Shown here one piece after another: positions 1-8,600 of a stretch of 12,014 nt of DNA. Position numbers and translations under genes: made by a program. Origin of the DNA: Acidobacteriota bacterium (GTDB taxonomy: Bacteria > Acidobacteriota > Aminicenantia > UBA2199); the NCBI GenBank assembly GCA_021817755.1, contig JAKAGC010000055.1, positions 1-12,014 on the forward strand, read 5' to 3'. Below the pieces are notes generated by a model that was not told the origin of the DNA, made no database searches, and was given only the letters and a program-made list of their open reading frames with translations. Within the stretch, counting starts at the first letter, position 1. Every line of letters starts with the position of its first letter.

Positions 1-1457
1 TGTGCGTCCGTATCGTTCCATTGAACCAGGATACGTTCCGATTCTTCTTTTGTCAATATATTGAGTTGCGAAACCTGTTTTTTTACATCTGCAACAATAT
101 CTTCCAGCAATATCAGAAAATGATCCACCATACGCGCAATCGTTTGCGGATCGAATAAATCAAGATTATATTCGAACGTTCCTTTATACGTATTCTCCTC
201 TTCCCACATCGTAAGAGACAAATCGACTTGTGCAAATCCCGTATCGATCTGGATTGGAGTAATCGTCAATCCGGAAATATGAGCAGGTGGCATCGGCGCA
301 TTCTGTAATGAAAACATCACCTGAAATATCGGAGTTATACTCAAATTTCGTTGCGGATTCAGTTCTTCCACCAGTTTCTCAAAAGGCATATCCTGGTTTT
401 GATAAGCTTCGAGTGCAGTTGTGCGAACCTGTTTTAACAAAGATTCTACAGTAGCATCATCTTCAATTTTTGTACGAAGAACCAGCGTATTTACAAATAA
501 ACCGATCAGATTTTCCAGTTCCACCCGGTGACGACCCGCAATCGGAGTACCCAAACATATATCATTCTGTCCCGAATACCGTTGTAATAAAATATTATAG
601 GCTCCGACCAACAGCATAAATACAGTTACATCGATCTCCCTCGCCACATTCTTGATTCCCTGGAATAATTCCTGAGGCAATTTGAAAGGTTGAATCGATC
701 CCTTACCACTTGGAATATTCGGTCTCGGATGATCTGTCGCAAGTTCAAGAACAGGTGGAGCACCCGTTAATTTATTTTTCCAGTAATTTAACTGCGATTC
801 GAACAATTTTCCTTGCATCCATTCATGCAGCCAGTAAACATAATCCGAATAGCGGATCGGAAGTTCAGGTAGCCCTGACGGCTTACCTTCGCTAAAGGCA
901 TGATAGAGGTCCATCAATTCACGAAGCATTATGCCTTTTGACCATCCATCCAGGATAATATGATGAATATTCACAACCAATGCATAATCCTCGTGAGCAA
1001 TCTTTAATAACCGTGCTTTGATAAGCGGTTCTTTTGCTATATCAAACGCCTCAGCCGAAAAACGGTTGACAAATTCCCGGATATAATCCTGAATATCCCT
1101 TTCACCCGATATCTGCAATTCTTCAATTTCAATCTTTAGATTGACATTTTCTAGCGGAGATTGAACCGGTTGACCATTTTCAGATGGGAAATTCATTCTG
1201 AAAACATCATGACGTTTTATAATTTCATTAAAGGTTTTTTCAAGTGTCGAAATATCCAGGGGACCTATTATACGTAATGCCGTAGGATCATTATATGCAC
1301 CGCTCTCTTTATCGAATTGTTGTAGAAACCAGATTCGCCTCTGGGCAAAAGATACAGGATGTGGGCCCTTCTCCTCCCGTCGTGAGAGAACCGGACCTTT
1401 GGGAACATGGATACCTTTTTTCTTTAATAATTCTTCAAATAATTTTTGCTTATTCAC
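1..1457 (-). CDS. Non-ribosomal peptide synthetase, N-terminal part (condensation domain, start of adenylation domain); cut by window edge
   Basis: I translated this frame by hand: it stays open for 485 codons from a GTG at 1455-1457 to the left edge. Residues about 1-30 form a short helix-like leader (MNKQKLFEELLKKKGIHVPK). A condensation domain follows: SFAQRRIWFL near 36-45, HHIILDGW with second His at 166 and Asp at 170, YWKNKLTGAPPVLEL near 225-239, and IGLFVNTLVLR near 318-328. The run LPIRYSDYVYWL and the APPVLELATDHPRP run are typical of LCL domains, which join two L-configured units. The end (EESERILVQWNDTDA) matches the linker that opens an A domain, so more domains lie beyond the window. 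An in-frame TAA sits just upstream of the GTG and the first in-frame ATG comes only near codon 88, inside the C domain, so GTG is the only sensible start. It lies 42 nt after the sulfotransferase stop and probably accepts the chain from the hybrid NRPS-PKS. Confidence 0.93.
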   Translation of the reverse strand, partial: MNKQKLFEELLKKKGIHVPKGPVLSRREEKGPHPVSFAQRRIWFLQQFDKESGAYNDPTALRIIGPLDISTLEKTFNEIIKRHDVFRMNFPSENGQPVQSPLENVNLKIEIEELQISGERDIQDYIREFVNRFSAEAFDIAKEPLIKARLLKIAHEDYALVVNIHHIILDGWSKGIMLRELMDLYHAFSEGKPSGLPELPIRYSDYVYWLHEWMQGKLFESQLNYWKNKLTGAPPVLELATDHPRPNIPSGKGSIQPFKLPQELFQGIKNVAREIDVTVFMLLVGAYNILLQRYSGQNDICLGTPIAGRHRVELENLIGLFVNTLVLRTKIEDDATVESLLKQVRTTALEAYQNQDMPFEKLVEELNPQRNLSITPIFQVMFSLQNAPMPPAHISGLTITPIQIDTGFAQVDLSLTMWEEENTYKGTFEYNLDLFDPQTIARMVDHFLILLEDIVADVKKQVSQLNILTKEESERILVQWNDTDA

Positions 1458-1466
1458 CTTCGATTA

Positions 1467-1470
1467 CCTC
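1467..1470 (-). promoter_or_regulatory. Ribosome binding site for the GTG-started NRPS
   Basis: On the minus strand GAGG lies 9 nt before the GTG at 1455-1457. The site supports this non-ATG start, since the in-frame TAA a few codons upstream excludes earlier starts. Confidence 0.6.
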
Positions 1471-1499
1471 GATTGGAGTATGGAATTCATTCTATAAGG

Positions 1500-2672
1500 T
1501 TAAAGGAGATTTCCGTATCGCTCATAATACTTTGAAAACCGTTTATCCAGGTCTGCTTGTGTCAGTCCGAAAGTTTCCAATGAATATTTATGAGCACCAT
1601 GTTTATGCTGAGGATTTTCTTCAAGCCATTTTTTTATACCCGTTTCGATACTATCATCCCAGGTATAACCGAATTTATTATATATTTCCCGGATAACTTC
1701 CACAGGTCCCTTTACGAATTTCTTATAACTAATACTCACTATATGTGAAGGCCGCGTCTGCTCTATTTCCATCGTTTTTTCCAGCGATTGTCTGAAATAT
1801 TCCATGTACAGATCGATAAAACGGTCAGGACCATTTGAAATATCGTGAAAAACTGAAAGTAAACTTAAACCCGAACCAATTGAATTGCACGGATCACGAT
1901 GCATCCATATAATATTAGAATCCGGGAAAACCGTCGATATCGCATCCGTATTAAACAAATGAGCAGGACACTTTAATAACAGATGTTTTCCACCTTTACG
2001 ATGCATTAAAAGTTGTAATAATTTTTTATAATAGGCATATCCCGCCGTCATATCCTGTTTTAAAAACCATTCCAGGTAACCAGGCAAGTACCATTCATTC
2101 GCCCATGCAATCGAATAAAATGTATTTTTTATCAAATTAAAACACTCTTCCGGCCCTGTTGCCCGCGTTTCATGACGCGAGATAAATTCCGGGCGAATAG
2201 AATACAATGCTTTTAAACCCTGTTCAACCAGATTAATCGTATAAGCTTCAAAATTTGGAATATCATCACGCATAAAAGGATAAACCAATTCATAATACAA
2301 CAAATACCGCCAGGAAGGGTCCTGGGAAATTAAATTATGAATTAGCGTTGTACCCGTTCGAGGTAAACCCGTAATAAATAACGGTCTCTCGATAGGCGTA
2401 TTTAATATTGCCCCATTCTTTTTAAAATTATCCTGGATATATAACCGCTTACTCAAAATATCGATAATCGTGTATCCGAAAGAATAGCGTTTTTCCTTAT
2501 CCGTTGGATAAAATTCATCGAAATAGTGAAGTAATTTTTCTAAAGGCTCCTTAAAATCAACTTCTCCCCAATCCGATAGATTGGTTTTCTTGCTCGCCAT
2601 TTCCATAAAATAATCGATGTTTAAATCCTGGTTACCCTTACCTTTTTGACTTCCATTCATTTTTTCATCCAT
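1500..2672 (-). CDS. Stand-alone sulfotransferase (PAPS-dependent, Sulfotransferase_3-like)
   Basis: This predicted cytosolic enzyme transfers a sulfo group from PAPS to a hydroxyl (or amine) of an acceptor. Numbering from the ATG at 2678, the PAPS 5'-phosphosulfate loop is LFITGLPRTGTTLIHNLI, with P106, R107, G109, T110 and T111. The 3'-phosphate-binding part is NIIWMHRDPCNSIGSG, with R261, D262, P263 and S266. The C-terminal part (KHGAHKYSLETFGL) is of a kind seen in bacterial sulfotransferases of about 380-400 residues. No signal peptide or membrane segment is visible. Two starts are possible: ATG at 2676-2678 is only 1 nt from GAGG, while ATG at 2670-2672 is 7 nt away, so I prefer the latter (390 residues). 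It is set tightly between the hybrid NRPS-PKS and the next NRPS, so a tailoring role on their product is likely; the KR-made beta-hydroxyl or a Tyr/Ser-type hydroxyl are candidate sites. The acceptor is inferred, not shown. Confidence 0.9.
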   Translation of the reverse strand: MDEKMNGSQKGKGNQDLNIDYFMEMASKKTNLSDWGEVDFKEPLEKLLHYFDEFYPTDKEKRYSFGYTIIDILSKRLYIQDNFKKNGAILNTPIERPLFITGLPRTGTTLIHNLISQDPSWRYLLYYELVYPFMRDDIPNFEAYTINLVEQGLKALYSIRPEFISRHETRATGPEECFNLIKNTFYSIAWANEWYLPGYLEWFLKQDMTAGYAYYKKLLQLLMHRKGGKHLLLKCPAHLFNTDAISTVFPDSNIIWMHRDPCNSIGSGLSLLSVFHDISNGPDRFIDLYMEYFRQSLEKTMEIEQTRPSHIVSISYKKFVKGPVEVIREIYNKFGYTWDDSIETGIKKWLEENPQHKHGAHKYSLETFGLTQADLDKRFSKYYERYGNLL

Positions 2673-2679
2673 TTTCATA

Positions 2680-2683
2680 CCTC
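2680..2683 (-). promoter_or_regulatory. Ribosome binding site deciding the sulfotransferase start
   Basis: Minus-strand GAGG lies between the NRPS-PKS stop (2691-2693) and the sulfotransferase. It is 1 nt from the first ATG (2676-2678) and 7 nt from the second in-frame ATG (2670-2672). The second distance is the normal one, which favours the shorter protein by two residues. Confidence 0.55.
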
Positions 2684-2690
2684 ATTCATA

Positions 2691-5600
2691 TTAAAGGGAT
2701 TGTACTTCCCTGTAGGTTTTAGCGATCTCTTCCACCGTATCCCGGTCACCCCAGGTTTGAACGATATAATCCACAATTTCCCGTATTGTAGGTCTATCGA
2801 ATAACGTTGGAAGAGGGATATCGATCCTGAAAATTTCACGAAGCCGTGAAATCAAACGTGTGGCAATCAACGAATGTCCTCCGAGTTCAAAAAAGTTATC
2901 ATGCACGCCGACCATATCGATTCCCAATAATTCTTGCCATATTTCCGTGAGAATTTTTTCCGATTCATTGGCCGGCGCTTCATATATACTCTGAAGCTGA
3001 GGTCTCTGATGTATCGAGACCTGCCGAGGAGCTTCTTCATCTTTTTGTTCAGGTGAACTCAACACCCACTGTTTTAAACGTAAATGCAAGTCACCACTTG
3101 AAATAACAATCTGCGGCAGTTTTTTAAAATTCAACACCCGCTTAAAGGTTTCAATACCTTCTTCCCGTGAAATATTTAAGGCTGAAACAGTTGTACCCAC
3201 TCCAGCTTTCATATGCGATTCATCCTGCGCCCAATCTGCCCAATTGATACTCAACCATGGTCTTCGGTTTACCAATGCCTGCTGGTGAGCAAAATGATCC
3301 ATAAAACTATTGGCCGAGCTGTATGCAAAAAGACTCAATCCACCCAGGATCGGTGATAAGGAGGATGTAAGTATACAAAAATCCAGTTCTTTATCCCCAA
3401 ATAATTCTTCCAGGATCATCGTACCCTGTATCTTCGGATTAAAATGACCTGCACACCCTTTTTTATCAAGCTGATCGATAAGAGCAAAGGAACCCTCATC
3501 CATCACACCCGCTGCGTGAAGAATACCGTTAATCTTTCCGAATTGCTCTTCTGCAAGTGCTACCGCGCGAGTCATCTCTTCTTTATTCGATGCATCCGCT
3601 TTAAGGACCAGGATTTTTGCCCCATCTTCTTCCATTTGGCGAATTAGTGCCGACTTACGTTCATCTTTTATCACACCATCCATTCCTGAACGGCTAATCA
3701 AAATGATTCGAGCTTTAAGTGTTTGTGCCAGGTAACCCGCGATGGAAAGACCGATTTTTCCCAGACCGCCCGTAATCAAATATACCCCATTTTCACGAAG
3801 AATTGGAGGAACACCCTCTCCTGTCGGAACACGTGAGGATGGAAGAGATTCATAGTATTTAACCCACCGGTTGCCTCCACGATAGGCAATAACAGGATCA
3901 GAGGAAGGTGAATTAAACTCTGCAATTAAGGAATCCACAACATCCACCGTATGTTCATCGAAATAATCTTTATCCAGCCGGTGTTCATACGGATATGTAT
4001 AGACCCCGATATCCATACTCCGGCAACTAATATTCGAATATTCTTGAGATATAACGAAAAGAGGTCCAAGAATTGCCGCTTTTCCCGCGTTGCAAATATC
4101 ACTGCTCTCTATCCGGTGCATGTAATTGGAGATAACCCAGAAATCCGTATGGTCGAACATCGATCGGCTGCTCATTGCTTTCACAAGATAGAGCATACTA
4201 TACACTCCCCTATCCAGGAAATCTTCCATTGCAGGTGTACTGCTTAATAGCCATAAATGAACAACCGTATCGAAGCTTTTATCATTCTCTCCCATATCAT
4301 CCAGTAACGCAATATAATCATCATATTCCCCCGGTCGTATCGTATATGCAGCTTCGACTCCACGAACAGGTTTTAGAAAACTGCTCCCTGCTTTTACAAC
4401 TGTGATATTTTCCGCACTTCCCTTCAATTTTAACTGGCTGATTAACCGGTTACCCACCGGAGAATCATCGATAAATACAAGCCAATTTTTATCTACCGTT
4501 GTTCCTCCATCCGAACCACCCGACAGCGGTTGAACCGATTGTTTCCAGGATGGAAGATAAAACCATTGATCTATTTTTTCTTTTTTCGCTATCCGTACCG
4601 GGCCAATCTGTCCTGAAGATTCCATGCCCCCTTCTGCCTGTTTTGCCACTTTCGAAGCTTCCAACCAGTATTTCTTTTTCTCAAACGGATAGACAGGTAA
4701 TGAAATCCGCTTATATTCACCCCTGTTATAAAATTTATTCCAATTGATTTCCATACCCGCTGCCCACATTTTCCCCATTGCCCGGAATAAAAATGCGTCA
4801 TCAGGTATTTTTTCGCTCTCTTTTGGAAGCGATGCCATAATAAAACGGTCTGCAACCGGAGAATCTCCCGAATCCAGGTTCTTCTTTTGTTGAGCCGTAA
4901 ATCCGCTTAAACTATTACCCGGACCCACTTCAATGAAGAAATGAGAAGCCGTTTTCAATAAGCGGTTGATTCCTTCCGAAAAACGAATCGGACTAACCGT
5001 ATGAGTCACCCAGTATTCACCCGTCGCTACTTTCTTATTTTCAGGAGTAATCCAATCTCCTGTCACATTCGACATATAAGGAATCGTCGGCGGATTAAGT
5101 TTGATATTATCAAAAATTGCACTAAGCTGTGGGCGAACCAATTCCATCATCTTCGAATGAAATGCCTGGAATGTTTTCAACCGTCGGTAAATCGCCTTCT
5201 GCTCTTTCAAACGGTTTTCCAATGTATCGATTCCAGCCAATGTACCCGATACCACACATAAATCCGGTGTATTAACCGCAGCGATCGATACTCCATCCAC
5301 AAGTAGAGGTTTCACATCATTTTCAGGCAATGATATCGCTATCATTCCCCCTTGTTCCACCCCATGAATCGATTGCGCTCTTTTTGCCACAGCAGTTAAC
5401 GCATCTTCAAGAGAAAACACACCCGATAAACAGGCTGCCGTATATTCCCCTACGCTGTACCCGATCATCGCATACGGTTTAATTCCCCAATCCATCAATA
5501 GCATAGCCAGCGAGTATTCCACTACAAATACCGACGTATGAGCGTAAATCGTTTGAGAAAGAGTTTTCTCCTCTTCGCTCAAATTATCACCATTTACTCC

Positions 5601-8600
5601 CCCAGTATTCACAAGCTTTCTAAAATCTACTGTTTGAGTTCCACCCGCTCCATCCGTATTTCCTTTTAGACGGTCTTTTTCCAACCCTTCCACAAATAAT
5701 ATTTCACGCAGATCACGGCCTAAAAGCGGTTTCAATAATTCGCAGCAATTGTCCACATGCTTTCGGAATACAGGTTCTGTGCGGTAGAGACCCACAGCCA
5801 TATTCACATAATGTTCTCCGATTCCCGGGAACATAAATACCGCTGATTTCTCACCCGATTGCCGCGTATGCATAATCATACGGCGCGGGTTGAATGTTTC
5901 CAGGGCTTCCCGTGCATCTTCCGCTCCATTGCAAACAAAGGCAAGGCGCCGGTCGAATGCTTTCCGTCCCAGACTCAATGTATTCGCAACATCCCCCATA
6001 TCTACTGAGGGATTGCGTTTTAAAAATTCTACAAATCTGTTTTTCGTATTTTCAAGAGCAGAATCCGTTCGCGCTGAAAGTAATAACAAATGATTCTGCT
6101 GTTTCGATGTATTAGAAATATTCTTTTCGATACCCGGAGCTTCTTCCAGGATTATATGCGCATTCGTTCCACCGATTCCAAACGAACTAACTCCAGCACG
6201 GCGAGGCGTTTCACCCCTTTCCCAATCTTTTGCCGTTAGATTCACATAAAATGGAGTATTCGGAAAATCGATCATCGGATTCGGTTCTGTTACATTAATT
6301 GAAGCCGGTAACTTTTTGTTTTTCAAGCATAATACCGCTTTTATAAATCCTGTAATTCCTGCCGCAATATCCAGGTGTCCCACATTCGCTTTTAATGAAC
6401 CCAGCGCACAATAACCATTTTTTACTTTTTCTTTTCCATGAGTGCTCCGGTGTGCACGCGTTAGTGCAGAAATTTCCACCGGATCTCCCAGTACCGTTCC
6501 CGTTCCATGAGTTTCCACGAAACCGATTGTATCCGAAGTAATTCCCGCTTCTTTGATTGCTTTTGCTATAACTTGTGATTGCCCCGTTTCTCCCGGACTC
6601 GTGTATCCCACTTTAAAAGAACCATCATTATTGATAGCCGATCCCTTTACTATTCCATAAATCGAATCCCTATCACGTAACGCTTTCGATAATCTTTTTA
6701 ATAAAACAACCCCTATTCCATTTCCGAAAACCGTACCCTGTGCATCTTTGTCAAATGCCCGGCAGTGACCGTCAGGAGAGAGGTAACCCCCTTCATTGTA
6801 ATAATACCCTGTTTTTTCAGGAACATGGACCGCTACACCCCCAACCAGTGCCATATCGCAGTCACCAGTCAGAATTCCCTGACGTGCAAGGTGAACTGCA
6901 ACAAGTGAAGTCGAACAAGCACACTGTACAGTAAGCGCAGGGCCTCTTAAATTCAATTTATAGGCAACTCGGGTCGAAAGGAAATCTTTATCATTTCCAA
7001 TCATCGTCTGAAATTCACCAAGAGTAGCCACTACTTGCTGATTGGACATCACGTTATTCAGCAGGTAGGTATTCAAACCCACTCCCGCATAGACGCCCAC
7101 ATTGCCCCCATATGTTTCACCTATTGCACCATATCCCGCATCTTCCAATGCCATCCATGAATGCTCCAGGAACAATCGCTGCTGAGGTTCGATGATTTCC
7201 GCTTCCCTCGGGTTAAATCCAAAGAAATCCGCATCGAATAACTCGATATCACCAATAATACCTCCAGCATTTACTACTTTACTACGTCCTTTTACAAAAC
7301 CTTCTACTTCCGAACTTTCTATCTCCCCATCATCAAAGAAAGATATCGATTCCACCCCATTGATAATATTATTCCAGAATTCTTCCACAGAAGCCGCACC
7401 CGGAATTTTTAAAGAAATACCGATAACTGCAATATCACGGTCTTCATCCCGTGTAATAACTCCTTTTTCCCCTTCCCTTTCTTCACCCTTTTCCACTCCC
7501 GCTTCCTTTGTTTCAATATGAAGCAGTTCCTGGATAAATCCAGCCTGGTGTGTAATCGTGGGATAATTAAATAATTCGATAATCGATATTTCACGATCAG
7601 GATTAAATGCTTTTTCCAGTTTACTTTTTAATTTAATCAATAATAATGAATGTCCCCCAAGATCAAAGAAATTATCATTCATTCCGATCTGAGGTTTTTC
7701 AAGAAGTTGGACCCAGATTTCCTGTATTTTAGTTTCATAAGTATTGCGAGGCGGTTGATAATCCACTCCAGTCGAAACCCCTGTTTCCACTTCCATCTTG
7801 ACCAGTACTTTACGGTCGATTTTCCCATTCGGAGTATAAGGAAGTTTTTCCAATTGGATAAAATGTGCCGGGACCATATAATCCGGTAAGATATCCAGTA
7901 AATATCTCCGTATTTGCGGACTTGTAATCTCTTTCGAAGACACAAAGAAACAGAATAAGTTTTTATCCCCTTCTTTGTCTTCTTTTACAACCACTGCCGC
8001 TTCTTTCATATCCTGATACCCAATGATCCGGTTCTCGATTTCCCGCAATTCCACACGGTTTCCACGGATTTTAACCTGGTGGTCGATTCGGCCAAGGTAT
8101 TCCACCTTTCCGTCTTCCATCCAGCACCCCAGATCACCCGTACGGTACATCCGGATTTCTGGATTCAACGGATTCGAGACATATTTTTCCTCATTCATTT
8201 CGGGACGGTTCCAATAGCCGTAACATACACCCGCACCCGATACGCAAATCTCACCCACCACTCCCACAGGTTGTAATTGATTATGATGATTCAACACCAT
8301 CACCTGCGTATTCAATGAAGGAGTTCCGATCGGTACTTTCTGAGTATTCGTATCATGAGGAATCGTATAATGAAGGACATCGTCGGAACACTCAGTCTGA
8401 CCGTAGCAATCCACCATGTCCGTATTTTTATAAAGCGAATAGAATTTATTTACCAGAAAAGGTTTTGTCTCTTCTGAAGTTAAAGCCACTTTTCGCAACC
8501 CGTCCAGGTTGACCACTTCTTTTCCTTCTTCCAGTAGAAACAGATAGGATTTTAAAACCGAGGGAATCACTTCGATTACCGTAACTCCATCTTCCGCTAC

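Noticed and set aside
1464..1490. Eight-codon reading frame (MNSILQSR) between the sulfotransferase and the NRPS
   Set aside because: It has no convincing ribosome binding site, is too short to judge, and its end overlaps the ribosome binding site of the NRPS.
1..1500. Frequent TCGA/ATCGAT tetramers, counted by eye at about a dozen in the first 1.5 kb
   Set aside because: They mostly fall at Ile-Asp, Phe-Asp or Phe-Glu codon pairs (ATC GAT, TTC GAA) of the minus-strand genes, so codon-pair preference explains them better than a regulatory or repeat role.
1295..1696. Plus-strand open frame of 133 codons across the NRPS/sulfotransferase junction
   Set aside because: It lies opposite the well-supported NRPS start and sulfotransferase end, shows no family motif, and its open state is explained by the codon use of the minus-strand genes.
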